A stretch of 64,000 bases of DNA from positions 744,001 through 808,000 of the forward strand of contig NZ_JBHRXV010000011.1 in assembly GCF_042648405.1 (NCBI RefSeq). Reading direction: 5' to 3'. This stretch comes from Sphingoaurantiacus capsulatus (GTDB lineage: Bacteria; Pseudomonadota; Alphaproteobacteria; Sphingomonadales; Sphingomonadaceae). Each line of letters begins with the position of its first letter. The stretch's first letter is position 1. The notes beneath the pieces are model-generated. The model was given only the letters and a program-made list of their open reading frames with translations. It had not been told where the DNA came from and made no database searches. This document shows, in pieces, positions 1 to 8,739 of this stretch. The position numbers were made by a program, and so were the translations under genes.

Positions 1-422
1 TTGTAGGCGGTGACTGCGTTCAGCAGGATGCGATTCTCGGTGCCGCGAAGGTTCTGGCGGCCCGACAACACCCGCTGATCGGCGGCGCGCAACGTCGCGA
101 TGTTGGAGCCGCCGGTGTAGACGTCCTGCGTGAAGCTGACGCCGGCATTGAACTGGCGCCCGTCATCGTCGAACTGCCCCGGCTCGCTGAAATCCTGGTT
201 CAGCGTCGCCAGCGTGCCGAGCGTCGGCCGGAAGTTCGAATTGGCGAGCGACACCGATTCGTCGACCACCCGCTGCGCGGCGCGCTGCGCCGTCAGTTCA
301 GGGTTGGTAAGATAAGCGGAGGCGAGCGCCTCCTGCAGCGTGTCGGCGCTTGCGGCGCCCAGCGGCGTCGTCGCCAGCAACGCGGCCACAGCGGCCCGAA
401 CTGACCAGTTACGCTTCATCAT
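1..422 (-). CDS. tolC: TolC family outer-membrane efflux protein (N-terminal part, cut by window edge)
   Basis: The gene reads leftward out of the window, so only about 140 N-terminal residues are present. It opens with a signal peptide (MMKRNWSVRAAVAALLATT, ending near an ASA cleavage site), followed by the TolC-type start of the mature chain: DTLQEALASAYLTNPEL, then RAAQRVVDESVSLANSNFRP and a VSFTQDVYTGG stretch typical of the first helix/strand repeat. Family members form a trimeric outer-membrane channel used by RND and type I exporters. Two ATG codons stand in tandem (422 and 419); either could be the start. The pcm gene ends 26 bp upstream on the same strand, an alphaproteobacterial pcm-tolC arrangement that suggests co-transcription. 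Confidence 0.9.
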   Translation of the reverse strand, partial: MMKRNWSVRAAVAALLATTPLGAASADTLQEALASAYLTNPELTAQRAAQRVVDESVSLANSNFRPTLGTLATLNQDFSEPGQFDDDGRQFNAGVSFTQDVYTGGSNIATLRAADQRVLSGRQNLRGTENRILLNAVTAY

Positions 423-448
423 TTCCCACCGCTCTCTTCAGATCGATC

Positions 449-1114
449 CTAGAAAGTGAACTGCTTCGGGCGATCGAAGCCCGGAAGCGGCCGCACCGAA
501 ATATCCGCGAACTCCGACTTGCCGACGGCGCCGCCGTAGACGATGCCGGACGCGCCGCGCTGGACGCCGTCCGCGTCGACGATGACGCCCACGACACGCC
601 CGCCGTCCTTCAGCTGCGCCAGCAACGCCGGCGGCACCGCCGCGACGGCGCCGTCGAAGAACAACACGTCATACGGCCCCGACTGCGGCCATCCCCCGGC
701 CAGCGGGCCTTCGACGACGGTCGCGTTGTCCGCGCCCTCGGCGTCGAGATTCGTCCGCGCCGTCGCGGCCAGCGCCGTGTCGCTTTCCAGCGCCACCACC
801 TCGCGGACGAGGCGGGCAATCACCGCGGCAGCGTAGCCGGTGGCGGCGCCGACGACGAGCACGCGCTCATGCGCCTTGAACGCGCCGCCCATCAGCAGCT
901 GGCCGAACGCCATCGGGTCCATCAGGTAGCGGCCCGGCGCGATAGCCAGATCCTCGTCGACATAGGCGAGGCCGGCGCGGTCGGCGGGAACGAAGCGCTC
1001 GCGCGGCGTGGCGGCAAACGCCTCGACCACACGCGGATCGCTCACCCCGGTCGGGCGCAACTGGCAGTCGATCATCGTCTGCCGCATCTCGTCGAAGCTG
1101 GGCTGCTGGTTCAC
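449..1114 (-). CDS. pcm: Protein-L-isoaspartate O-methyltransferase
   Basis: A 221-residue PIMT-family protein. It shows the family N-terminus MRQTMIDCQLRPTGVSDPRV, the RERFVP segment, and a SAM-binding glycine motif written as VLVVGAATGYAAAVIA, followed by the acidic strand end VVALESD. The enzyme would methylate isoaspartyl residues in damaged proteins. The open frame runs further upstream, but the chain before VNQQPSF does not look like PIMT and enters the tRNA-Cys region, so the GTG at 1114 was taken; an ATG at 1087 is the alternative. It is followed by tolC after 26 bp. Some alphaproteobacterial members of this subgroup have degenerate catalytic motifs, so activity is not certain. Confidence 0.88.
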   Translation of the reverse strand: MNQQPSFDEMRQTMIDCQLRPTGVSDPRVVEAFAATPRERFVPADRAGLAYVDEDLAIAPGRYLMDPMAFGQLLMGGAFKAHERVLVVGAATGYAAAVIARLVREVVALESDTALAATARTNLDAEGADNATVVEGPLAGGWPQSGPYDVLFFDGAVAAVPPALLAQLKDGGRVVGVIVDADGVQRGASGIVYGGAVGKSEFADISVRPLPGFDRPKQFTF

Positions 1115-1256
1115 GCTAATCCGTCCCACTTGGCGGGGTGATCTATATTCATAACACACCCCAAATGCAATCGCCGTGAAATTAGGCGTCGCCGCATTTA
1201 GCCGCGCACGTTGCAACCGCCAAGCTGCATTGCTAGATAGCGCGCCCACGCCCCGA

Positions 1257-1330
1257 GGCCCGATGGCGGAGTGGTTACGCAGAGGACTGCAAATCCTTGC
1301 ACGCCGGTTCGATTCCGGCTCGGGCCTCCA
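1257..1330 (+). tRNA. tRNA-Cys (anticodon GCA)
   Basis: A 74-nt cloverleaf with encoded CCA. The acceptor stem GGCCCGA pairs with TCGGGCC. The anticodon arm carries GCA within the loop CTGCAAA, and the T arm contains GGTTCGATTCC. The discriminator base is T, the usual Cys identity element. It lies between pcm and the secreted protein gene, both on the opposite strand. Confidence 0.97.
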
Positions 1331-1467
1331 ATTCGTCTCGGCGTTCATGCCTGCTCAGCGAGCAGGCATCATGCCAAGTGCCAAACCCTTGATTTAATTG
1401 AAGTCATGCGTCGGAATCCCGACGCTTCGCTGTTCGCGGGCGGACAATAGTGTCCGATATCGGGCGC

Positions 1468-2076
1468 TTAGCGTGAAGCGTAACCGCCGAGCTGGTAGGA
1501 ATCGACGAGGCCGTTCCTGACGATGCAGATGAAGCGCTCGCTGCTGATCTGCCGCTGCATATTGCCGCCGACCTGCTCGCTCTTGGCGATTTCGACGAGG
1601 CCGCGCACCCGCACCTCGTTGCCGCGCCCGTCGACGTCGTAGATGTCGCGGATGCTGGCGCTGGTGCCGTAGGTGCGTGCCTGCCGCTCCGCCTCGTCGC
1701 GGCATTCGTCGACGGCGATGTCCTCGCGCCGGTCCTGCCTTGTGCCACCATCGCGGCGGCGGTCCCAGTCGCGGTCGCCCCAGCCGTCGTCGTCATTGTC
1801 GCGGTCGCGACGGGCCGAATTGGCGATGGCGACAGCTGCGCCGACCACCGCGACGGTGGCGATCACCTCGCCGGCCGAGACGCGGTTGCGGTGATAATAG
1901 CCGTAGCCGCCGTAGCGCCCGCGATGGCCATAGCCGACGCCGTAACCAAAGCCGCCGCCCCCGCGCCGCCAGCCCGCTTCGGCGGCGGTGGGCGTGAAGG
2001 ACAATGTCGCGATATCGCCGGCCAGCATGCCGAGGGTGAGCACGGCAACGGCGGCGGTACGGAACAGGCGGCGCAT
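1468..2076 (-). CDS. Secreted Gly/Arg/Asp-rich hypothetical protein
   Basis: A 202-residue protein of unknown function. It has a signal peptide (positively charged MRRLFRT, hydrophobic core, cleavage near AEA|GW at about residue 34), then a Gly/Tyr-rich stretch (GGGGFGYGVGYGHRGRYGGYG), a short hydrophobic helix (VIATVAVVGAAVAIA), an Arg/Asp-rich linker with many DRD repeats, and a folded C-terminal part of about 90 residues holding two cysteines (DECRDE and RFICIVRNG). The start at 2076 has an AGGAAG ribosome-binding site; the longer frame to 2130 lacks one. Similar Gly/Asp-rich exported proteins are common in sphingomonads. No catalytic motif is visible. Confidence 0.75.
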   Translation of the reverse strand: MRRLFRTAAVAVLTLGMLAGDIATLSFTPTAAEAGWRRGGGGFGYGVGYGHRGRYGGYGYYHRNRVSAGEVIATVAVVGAAVAIANSARRDRDNDDDGWGDRDWDRRRDGGTRQDRREDIAVDECRDEAERQARTYGTSASIRDIYDVDGRGNEVRVRGLVEIAKSEQVGGNMQRQISSERFICIVRNGLVDSYQLGGYASR

Positions 2077-2140
2077 GGTCGGCTTCCTCGCGAAACTAGG
2101 TGCCAAGCATAACCAATCTACGACCGCCAAGCGATTGAAT

Positions 2141-3133
2141 TTAATCGAGTGTTTTCATCACATCCGCCGCGATTTCGAACGAACGCAGCCGCGCGGCGTG
2201 GTCATAGACCTGCGCGGTGATCATCAGCTCGTCGGCACCGGTGCGCGCGATGATCGCCTTCAGCTGATCGCGCACCTCGTCCGCCGTGCCGATCGCCGAG
2301 CAGGACAGCGCCTGGTCGAGCCCCGCCCGCTCGATCGGCGACAGCGCCGCCTCATAGCCGTCGACCGGCGGCTGCAGCGGCCCCGGCGTGCCGCGCCGCA
2401 GGTTGAGGAAGGCCTGCTGGATCGAGCTCATCAGCCGCCGCGCCTCCTCGGCGCTGTCGGCGGCGAAGACGTTGGTGCCGACCATCACATAGGGCTTGGC
2501 CAGATGCTCCGACGGCTCGAAGCGATGGCGGTAGATCTCGATCGCCTCGTCGAGCGCCTGCGGGGCGAAATGCGAGGCGAAGGCGTAGGGCAGTCCGAAC
2601 GCGGCGGCGAGCTGCGCGCCGTAGAGGCTCGAGCCGAGCACCCACACCGGAACATTCGTCCCCTCGCCCGGAATCGCCCGCACCCGCTGCCCCGGCTCCG
2701 ACGGCCCGAGATAGGCCATCAGCTCGGCGACGTCGTTGGGGAAGGTATCGATGTCCTGACGCAAATTGCGGCGCAGCGCCTGCGCGGTCAGCCCGTCGGT
2801 GCCCGGCGCGCGTCCCACCCCGAGATCGATTCGCCCCGGATGAAGCGCGGCGAGCGTGCCGAACTGCTCGGCGATGATCAGCGGCGCATGGTTCGGCAGC
2901 ATGATGCCGCCGGCGCCGATGCGGATCGTCGAGGTGCCGTCCGCCACATGCGCCATCGCCACCGCCGTCGCCGCGCTGGCGATGCCGGGCATATTGTGAT
3001 GCTCGGCCAGCCAGTAGCGCGTGAAGCCCCAGCGCTCAGCATGCTGGGCGAGATCGCGGGCGTTGCGCAGCGCCAGCCCGGCGTCGCCGCCCTGAACGAT
3101 CGGCGCCAGGTCGAGCATCGAATATTTGGTCAT
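2141..3133 (-). CDS. LLM-class flavin-dependent monooxygenase, YhbW-like
   Basis: A 330-residue luciferase-like monooxygenase. The start MTKYSMLDLAPIVQGG and the blocks RYWLAEHHNMPGIASAAT, IRIGAGGIMLPNHAPLIIAE and PGRIDLGVGRAPGTDG are the signature of the MsnO8/YhbW subgroup, which uses reduced flavin and oxygen; the physiological substrate is unknown. A start 21 bp upstream (3154) is possible but adds residues that lack resemblance to the family. The gene stands alone; upstream lies an intergenic repeat separating it from the amidase gene. Confidence 0.9.
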   Translation of the reverse strand: MTKYSMLDLAPIVQGGDAGLALRNARDLAQHAERWGFTRYWLAEHHNMPGIASAATAVAMAHVADGTSTIRIGAGGIMLPNHAPLIIAEQFGTLAALHPGRIDLGVGRAPGTDGLTAQALRRNLRQDIDTFPNDVAELMAYLGPSEPGQRVRAIPGEGTNVPVWVLGSSLYGAQLAAAFGLPYAFASHFAPQALDEAIEIYRHRFEPSEHLAKPYVMVGTNVFAADSAEEARRLMSSIQQAFLNLRRGTPGPLQPPVDGYEAALSPIERAGLDQALSCSAIGTADEVRDQLKAIIARTGADELMITAQVYDHAARLRSFEIAADVMKTLD

Positions 3134-3168
3134 GCTGCCGATATGAGGTGCCATGTCGCGCGCGCCAA

Positions 3169-3290
3169 GCCCTCTCCCCGCTGGGGAGAGGGTTGGGTGA
3201 GGGGTGCGAGCGAAGCGAGCCCATGCCGGGCGCTCCCCTCACCCCGCTCGCCTACCGGCGAGCCGCCCTCTCCGCGACGGGGAGAGGGGA
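3169..3290. repeat. Intergenic inverted repeat, type A copy 1
   Basis: About 120 bp starting with CCCTCTCCCC..GGGGAGAGGG, followed by GTTGGGTGAGGGG, a variable middle containing GCGAGCGAAGCGAGC, CTCCCCTCACC, and a closing CCCTCTCC..GGGGAGAGGGG. It can fold into nested hairpins. Related copies lie at 14547-14670 and 33397-33527. It sits between the monooxygenase gene and the amidase stop, and may act as a transcript-end or mRNA-stability element. Confidence 0.8.
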
Positions 3291-3291
3291 T

Positions 3292-4848
3292 TTATGGCAG
3301 CTCCGTCGACCGCTCGACGAAGGTCGGCGCCCGCCACTTGCGGCTCGCCTGCTCATAAGCGTGGCCCGCCGCCAGCAGCTCGGCCTCCGACCACGCCGGG
3401 CCGATGAACGACAGCCCGACCGGCAGCCCTTTCACCAGCCCCATCGGCACCGTCAGGTGCGGGTAGCCCGCCACCGCCGCCAACTGGCTCGAGCTGCCGC
3501 CGCTATACTGATCGCCGTTGACGAGGTCGGTCATCCACGCCGGCCCCATCGTCGGCGCGACGAGCATCGTGACGCGGTTGGCACCGAGCAGCCGATCGAT
3601 CCCGTCCGCCCCCGCCAGCCTTTTCGCCTCGGTGCGCGCCTTAAGATAGTCGGGATCGTCGAGACCCTTCGTCGCCTCGGCATCGACGAACAGCCGTTGC
3701 CCGAACAGCTTCATCTCCGCCTCGCTCGCGGCGTTGAAGGCGATGATCTCGGCGAGCGTCCGCGTCGTCACCGCCGGCGGCGTGGTCGCGAGATAGGCGT
3801 TCAGCCCCGCCTTGAACTCGGTGAGCAGGATCTTCAGCTCATGGTCACCGAGCGTGCGCGGCACGCCCGACTCTGCGATATCGACAAGCTCGGCGCCGCG
3901 CTCACGTAACTGCGCCAGCGCCGCCTCGAACAGCGCATCGACGCGCGCGTCATGGCCGGTGCGGTAGCGCAGCACGCCGATCCGCCTGCCCTTCAGCACG
4001 TCGGGCGTCAGCGCCGCCGCATAGTCGCGCTTGCGGGCATCGGCCCCCGCCGTCGCGGCATCGGCCGGGTCGCTGCCCGCCATCGCGGTCAGCAGCAGCG
4101 CTGCATCCGCCACACTGCGCGTCATCGGCCCCGGCGTGTCCTGGCTCGCCGAGATCGGCACGACGAACGTCCGCGAAATCAGCCCGACCGTCGGCTTCAA
4201 CCCGACCAGCCCCGTCATGTTCGCCGGGCAGGCGATCGAGCCGTCGGTTTCGGTGCCGATCGCCGCCGGCGCGAGGTCGGCGGCGACCGCAGCACCGCTG
4301 CCGCTGCTCGACCCGCAGGCGTTGCGGTCGAGCGCATAGGGGTTCTTCACCAGCCCGCCGACCGCGCTCCAGCCACTGGTCGAATCGCCGTCACGGAAAT
4401 TGGCCCATTCGGACAGGTTGGTCTTGCCGAGGATCACCGCCCCGGCTGCGCGCAGCCGCGCGATCAAAGGCGCATCGCGACGCGTGACGTTGGCGGCGAG
4501 CGCCAGCGAGCCGGCGGTGGTCGCCATCGCGTCGCGCGTCTCGATATTGTCCTTCACGAGGATCGGCACGCCGTGCAGCGGCCCGCGCGGGCCCTTGGCA
4601 CGGCGCTCCGCATCGAGCGCGCGCGCCTGCGCCAGCGCCTCCGGGTTGGTCGCGATCACGCTGCGCAGGGTCGGCCCGGCGCGATCAATCGTATCGATCC
4701 GCTTCAGATAAGTGGCAACCAGCTCCTCGCTGCTCGTCCGCCCCGCTGCCATGTCCGCCGACAGCTCGGCGATCGACCGCTCGGGCATCGCCTTGGGCGT
4801 CATGCACCCGGTCAGCAGCAGCGCGCCGATGATCGCCAGTTGCTTCAT
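3292..4848 (-). CDS. Exported lipoprotein amidase (amidase signature family)
   Basis: A 518-residue amidase-signature enzyme. The N-terminus MKQLAIIGALLLTGC is a lipoprotein signal with lipobox LTGC (Cys15), so the enzyme is probably anchored in the periplasm. The Ser-cisSer-Lys triad is visible: Lys99 in PILVKDNIE, the GSSSGSG loop near residues 179-185, and the nucleophile Ser204 in GTETDGSIACPAN. GPMTRSVADAALLL is another family block. The substrate (an amide) cannot be read from sequence. The nearest neighbour downstream is the repeat at 3169-3290; the MFS gene starts divergently 37 bp away, so the two share a promoter region. Confidence 0.93.
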   Translation of the reverse strand: MKQLAIIGALLLTGCMTPKAMPERSIAELSADMAAGRTSSEELVATYLKRIDTIDRAGPTLRSVIATNPEALAQARALDAERRAKGPRGPLHGVPILVKDNIETRDAMATTAGSLALAANVTRRDAPLIARLRAAGAVILGKTNLSEWANFRDGDSTSGWSAVGGLVKNPYALDRNACGSSSGSGAAVAADLAPAAIGTETDGSIACPANMTGLVGLKPTVGLISRTFVVPISASQDTPGPMTRSVADAALLLTAMAGSDPADAATAGADARKRDYAAALTPDVLKGRRIGVLRYRTGHDARVDALFEAALAQLRERGAELVDIAESGVPRTLGDHELKILLTEFKAGLNAYLATTPPAVTTRTLAEIIAFNAASEAEMKLFGQRLFVDAEATKGLDDPDYLKARTEAKRLAGADGIDRLLGANRVTMLVAPTMGPAWMTDLVNGDQYSGGSSSQLAAVAGYPHLTVPMGLVKGLPVGLSFIGPAWSEAELLAAGHAYEQASRKWRAPTFVERSTELP

Positions 4849-4884
4849 TGCCCCTCCCCCTCTCCCCGCCTAGGGTGCGCGTCG

Positions 4885-6147
4885 ATGCTCCATCTCTTCG
4901 CCACCCGGCGCTTCGGGCCGTTGTTCGTCACCCAGTTCCTCGGGGCGTTCAACGACAATCTCTACAAGACGGCGATGCTGTTCCTCATAACCTATCATCT
5001 GCTGGCCGCGCGGCCGGAGGATGCGGCGGTGATGGTGAGCCTGGCCGGCGGCGTGTTCATCCTGCCATTCGTGCTGTTCTCCAGCCTTGCGGGTGAACTC
5101 GCCGACAGCGTCGACAAGGCACGCGTCGTCCGCCTCGTGAAGCTCGCCGAAATCGGCATCATGGGCGTAGGCGCCTTCGCGCTGACCCACGACTCGATCG
5201 CGCTCCTCATGCTCGTGCTGTTCGGCATGGGCGTCCACTCGACCTTCTTCGGCCCGATCAAATACGCGATCCTGCCGCAGCATCTGGGGTCGAACGAACT
5301 GCTCACCGGCACCGGCCTCGTCGAAGGCGGCACCTATATCGCCATACTGACCGGCCAGATCGCCGGCGGCATGCTCGGCGCGCACGCGGCCTGGGCGGTG
5401 GTCGCCGTCGCCTTCGTCGGCTGGCTGACCGGGCGGCAGGTGCCGACCGCGCCGCCGACCAAGGCGATCCGCGTCAATCCCAACGTCGTCGCCTCCTCCT
5501 TCCGGATGATCTCGCACCTGTTCGAGGACCGGCGGCTGAAGCTCACCACGCTTGCCGTCTCCTGGTTCTGGGCGATGGGCGCGGTGTTGACCACGCAGTT
5601 CGTGCCGCTGGTGAAGGACCGGCTGCACGCCGACGAGGGCGTCGCGACGCTGTTCCTCACCATGTTCTCGGTCGGCGTCGCGCTCGGCTCGATGACGGTC
5701 AGCAAGCTGCTGAAGGGCAAGGTCTCGGCGCGCTACACCCCCGCCGCCGCCGTCGCGGTCAGCACCTTCACCGCCTATGTCGTCGCCGCGGTGCATTTCT
5801 ACGACACCGTGCCGGGCGTCGCCGATGTCGGCACCTTCATGGCGCACAGCGGATCGTGGCATGTGTTGATCGCGCTGTTCGGCATGGCCTTTTCAGCGGG
5901 CATCTTCGTCGTGCCGCTCTATGCAATCCTGCAGACCGAGTGCGACCCCGGCGAACGCGCGCGCACCATCGCCGCCAACAACATCGTCAACTCGGCTTTC
6001 ATGGTGGCGGGATCGGTGATCGCCGCGGCGATGATCGCCAGCGGCCTCAAGGTGCTCGACGTCATCCTCGCCGTCGGCGTCGCCAACCTGCTGGTGCTCC
6101 CCGCCGCGCTGAAGCTTCGCGTGGACCGCTTAATCCCTCTCTCTTGA
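4885..6147 (+). CDS. MFS transporter of the LplT (lysophospholipid transporter) type
   Basis: A 420-residue polytopic protein. The N-terminal block RRFGPLFVTQFLGAFNDNLY is the hallmark of the LplT-like MFS group, which in other bacteria flips lysophospholipids and is often fused to an acyltransferase (Aas). Around 11-12 hydrophobic segments can be counted, and FFGPIKYAILPQHL matches the group's cytoplasmic loop. No acyltransferase domain is fused here and none lies next to it. The ATG at 4885 is the first that gives the family N-terminus; longer upstream frame is the antisense of the amidase gene. Confidence 0.9.
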   Translation: MLHLFATRRFGPLFVTQFLGAFNDNLYKTAMLFLITYHLLAARPEDAAVMVSLAGGVFILPFVLFSSLAGELADSVDKARVVRLVKLAEIGIMGVGAFALTHDSIALLMLVLFGMGVHSTFFGPIKYAILPQHLGSNELLTGTGLVEGGTYIAILTGQIAGGMLGAHAAWAVVAVAFVGWLTGRQVPTAPPTKAIRVNPNVVASSFRMISHLFEDRRLKLTTLAVSWFWAMGAVLTTQFVPLVKDRLHADEGVATLFLTMFSVGVALGSMTVSKLLKGKVSARYTPAAAVAVSTFTAYVVAAVHFYDTVPGVADVGTFMAHSGSWHVLIALFGMAFSAGIFVVPLYAILQTECDPGERARTIAANNIVNSAFMVAGSVIAAAMIASGLKVLDVILAVGVANLLVLPAALKLRVDRLIPLS

Positions 6148-6166
6148 GGGGAGAGGAAAACAAGGG

Positions 6167-6469
6167 TCAGGGGTTCCGCTTCACATGCTCGATGATCTCG
6201 TCAAAGAAGCGTTCGAGATGATGGATGACGTTGACCTTGAACTCGTAATTCACGTCGGGTGACGAGGAATCGATGATCTTCGATTCATCGACCTTCTCGG
6301 TGTAGATGTCGGCGAGGTTCTTCACATAGTCGGGCGTCAGCTCGATATGGCCGAGCTCGTTCAGGATGCGCAGCTGGATGATCATCTGCTGGCGCATCAG
6401 CATCTCCAGCGCGGTGATGCGCGACACGGTGACGACCGGATCGAGTTGAACCTCTTCTTCGTCGCTCAT
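6167..6469 (-). CDS. Small conserved-looking acidic protein, unknown function
   Basis: A 100-residue soluble protein beginning MSDEEEVQLDPVVTVSRITA. It is largely helical by composition (TALEMLMRQQMIIQLRILNE) and ends HVKRNP. No motif was recognised. It follows the DUF1232 gene by 23 bp on the same strand, so the Mpo1-like, DUF1232 and this gene may form one operon. The start at 6469 is chosen because the longer frame runs antiparallel through the DUF1232 gene. Confidence 0.72.
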   Translation of the reverse strand: MSDEEEVQLDPVVTVSRITALEMLMRQQMIIQLRILNELGHIELTPDYVKNLADIYTEKVDESKIIDSSSPDVNYEFKVNVIHHLERFFDEIIEHVKRNP

Positions 6470-6492
6470 GCCGTCACTCCACCGATACGCGC

Positions 6493-6867
6493 TCACCAAT
6501 AACGATAATGATAGACCGACCAGGCGAGGCTGGCGGCGATCGCCGTCCACAACAGGATGATCGCCGCCGCGCCCCAGCGGCTGACCGGCCGATGGCTGGC
6601 GATCTCGGCGGCGGCGCGGTGCTCGGCGAACACCTCCTGCGGGATCAGCCGCAGCATCAGCCAGATGCCGATCGGGATCAGGATCGCATCGTCGAGCAGC
6701 CCGAGCACCGGCACGAAATCGGGGATCAGGTCGATCGGCGACAGCGCATAGCCAGTGACCAGCAGTCCCAAGAGCTTGGCGAACCACGAGGTGCGCGGAT
6801 CGCGCACCGACAGCCACACGGCATGGGCATCGACGCGCAGCGCATGCGCCCGGTCACGAAGGCTCAT
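6493..6867 (-). CDS. YkvA/DUF1232 family membrane protein
   Basis: A 124-residue protein with the DUF1232 core: TSWFAKLLGLLVTGYALSPI followed by DLIPDFVPVLGLLDD at residues about 25-60, then two hydrophobic helices, the last ending WSVYHYRYW. The family is of unknown role and commonly membrane-associated. Its start (6867) overlaps the stop of the Mpo1-like gene by 4 nt (ATGA), indicating translational coupling. Confidence 0.88.
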   Translation of the reverse strand: MSLRDRAHALRVDAHAVWLSVRDPRTSWFAKLLGLLVTGYALSPIDLIPDFVPVLGLLDDAILIPIGIWLMLRLIPQEVFAEHRAAAEIASHRPVSRWGAAAIILLWTAIAASLAWSVYHYRYW

Positions 6868-7196
6868 GCCGGCTCCACCCCGGCGTGGCGCAGGTGACGC
6901 GGCAGCTGCCCCATCGTCCACAGGAAGAACATGCGATAGTCGGCGACCAGCGACCACCAGGGATGGGTGAAGGTCAGCGGCACATTGTGCTCGACCTTGA
7001 AATGCCCGACCCAGGCAAAGCCGTAGGACAGCAGCAGCCCGGCGAGCAGCCACCAGCCGCTGCCGGTGAGCAGCACCAGCGCCAGCGCCGTCAGCCCGCT
7101 GATCGAGGCGGCATAGTGCAGCGCCCGGCACGTCGGGTTCGAATGCGCCCGCAGGTAGATCGGCCAGAATTCCTCGAAGCTGCTGATTCTCGTCAT
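6864..7196 (-). CDS. Mpo1-like (DUF962) membrane protein
   Basis: A 110-residue protein with the DUF962 pattern: SFEEFWPIYLRAHSNPTCR, RALHYAASISG, two hydrophobic helices and VGHFKVEHNVPLTF. The conserved histidines in AHSNP, LHY and GHFKVEHN are those proposed to bind iron in the yeast 2-hydroxy fatty acid dioxygenase Mpo1. A role in 2-hydroxy fatty acid turnover would suit a sphingolipid-making organism, but that is inference. It is coupled to the DUF1232 gene by a 4-nt overlap. Confidence 0.88.
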   Translation of the reverse strand: MTRISSFEEFWPIYLRAHSNPTCRALHYAASISGLTALALVLLTGSGWWLLAGLLLSYGFAWVGHFKVEHNVPLTFTHPWWSLVADYRMFFLWTMGQLPRHLRHAGVEPA

Positions 7197-7317
7197 CGCA
7201 TCGGTCCTCGCGTCCCCGCCACTCTAGGCGCTCATCCTGAGCTTGTCGAAGGGCGAGCGTGTGCCCTGAAAGGGCGGTTGGGAGGGCAAGGTCCCCTCTC
7301 TCCTCAAGCGATAGGGA

Positions 7318-8697
7318 CTAGGGTGTTGCCACATAAGTATCGGCAACTTTCTCACGCATCGCGGCGAGCGCCGCTGCATCATGCCAGCGCCCCGCTGCCA
7401 TTACCCCGACAGGCTCGCGCAGCGCGACGAGGCCGTCGAGCGGATTGGCGGTGACGAGCAGCAGGTCGGCGCGAGAGCCCACTGCCACCGTCCCGAACCG
7501 CTCGCCCGGTGGCAGCGCCCTCGCCACAAACGCCCCCGGCTCGCGCGTCGCCGTCGCCAGCGCCTGATATCGGCTGAGCCCCGCCGCTTCGAGCGCGGCG
7601 AGGTCACGGTGGAGGGCGTCGCCGGCGAACAGCCCGGCGATGGTCGGGGCGTCGGTGCCGGCGATCAGCGGCACACCCGCCGCGGCCAGCGCCCTGGCGA
7701 AGCGGCCGAGGAAGGCGGCGCGCGCGTCGAGGCTGCCGGTGCGGCGCTGATAGCCGCTGCGCCTCCAGTCGATGCGGTCGCCGGGCGACAGGTGGCGCGC
7801 CTCGGGCGACGCCAGCGCGGCCTGCACCGCCGCCGGCTTGCCCCATTGCGCGGCGATCGCCTGATAGGTGGCAAGGTCGGCGGTGACCGTGGTGCCATGC
7901 TGCTTCAGGAAAGCGACCGCGCGGGCGATCTCGCTATCGGCGGGCGCGGCCTGCGGATCAGCTCCTTCGGGCAGCTTGAAGAAGCCGTAGAGAAACTCCT
8001 CAAGATGCGCGACCATCGCCTGCCCGCCGGCGACCTGCCGTTCGAGACCGATCTTCTCGACATTGTGGCCGACGACCGCCAGCCCCTGCGCGCGCGCCTC
8101 AATGACCAGCGCGGCGAACACCTCGGGCGTCAAATTGCTGTATACCTTGATGAACTCATAACCGTTCGCCTTGGCCACCCGCACCGCGTCGCGCGCGATC
8201 TCGGGCGTCGGTAGCACCAGATGCCCGAACTGCGCCGAGCCGTCGACGGCTAGCGCCGCAAACAGCCGCGGCCCCGGCGTGTCGCCACGCGCGATGGCGG
8301 CACGGGTCCGCCCGACGATGGCGTTGTGCGCCTCGCCCATGTCGAGCGCGGTGGTGACCCCGCTCGCCAGCAGCATCGCCAGCGTCTCGCGGTCGCGAAC
8401 ATGGACGTGCATGTCGCTAAGGCCGGGCAGCAGATAGGCTGTGCCGCCGCCGTCGACGACCACCACCGCGCCCGCAGGCGCTGCGATCTTCGGCGCGATG
8501 GCGGCGATGCGGCCCTCCCGCACCAGCACCGACTGCCCGCGCAGCACGCGCTCGCGGTCCATCGGCACGACGTTGACGTTGACGAACAGCGTCGGCGGCG
8601 CGGCCTCGGCGGCAGCGGCGGGCATGGCCAAAAGGCTGAGCGCGAGAAGGAAGATCGCCCGCAGCGCGACCATGGTGCGATTAGCGTCACTCATCAT
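7318..8697 (-). CDS. Exported amidohydrolase-family protein
   Basis: A 459-residue metal-dependent hydrolase. A signal peptide (core LRAIFLLALSLLAMPAAAAEA, end near residue 32) is followed by the small beta domain (VPMDRERVLRGQSVLVREGRIAAI), then the TIM barrel with the first metal site LPGLSDMHVHVRD, a Lys in GYEFIKVYSNLTP, VVGHNVEK, MVAHLEE, and the late Asp in LIAGTDAP. The closing GTVAVGSRADLLLVTANPL is typical of imidazolonepropionase/prolidase-like amidohydrolases. Such enzymes cut cyclic amides or Xaa-Pro-type dipeptides; the substrate here is unknown. Start may be 8697, 8694 or 8673. Confidence 0.9.
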   Translation of the reverse strand: MMSDANRTMVALRAIFLLALSLLAMPAAAAEAAPPTLFVNVNVVPMDRERVLRGQSVLVREGRIAAIAPKIAAPAGAVVVVDGGGTAYLLPGLSDMHVHVRDRETLAMLLASGVTTALDMGEAHNAIVGRTRAAIARGDTPGPRLFAALAVDGSAQFGHLVLPTPEIARDAVRVAKANGYEFIKVYSNLTPEVFAALVIEARAQGLAVVGHNVEKIGLERQVAGGQAMVAHLEEFLYGFFKLPEGADPQAAPADSEIARAVAFLKQHGTTVTADLATYQAIAAQWGKPAAVQAALASPEARHLSPGDRIDWRRSGYQRRTGSLDARAAFLGRFARALAAAGVPLIAGTDAPTIAGLFAGDALHRDLAALEAAGLSRYQALATATREPGAFVARALPPGERFGTVAVGSRADLLLVTANPLDGLVALREPVGVMAAGRWHDAAALAAMREKVADTYVATP

Positions 8698-8739
8698 CGC
8701 CGCGCTCTAACACAGGCGACGGCGACGAATGAACCGGCG

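Noticed and set aside
350..1141. Long plus-strand frame opposite pcm
   Set aside because: Arg/His-rich chain with no motif; antisense shadow of pcm on high-GC DNA.
1988..3358. 456-codon frame opposite the flavin monooxygenase
   Set aside because: Arg-rich, repeat-containing chain; the opposite strand has clear family motifs.
3952..4884. N-terminal extension of the MFS gene
   Set aside because: It is antisense to the amidase gene; the transporter motif begins only after ATG 4885.
7228..7262. CATCCTGAGCTTGTCGAAGG-like intergenic motif
   Set aside because: Looks like a common dispersed alphaproteobacterial element, but only one copy is in the window, so it was not listed as a repeat.
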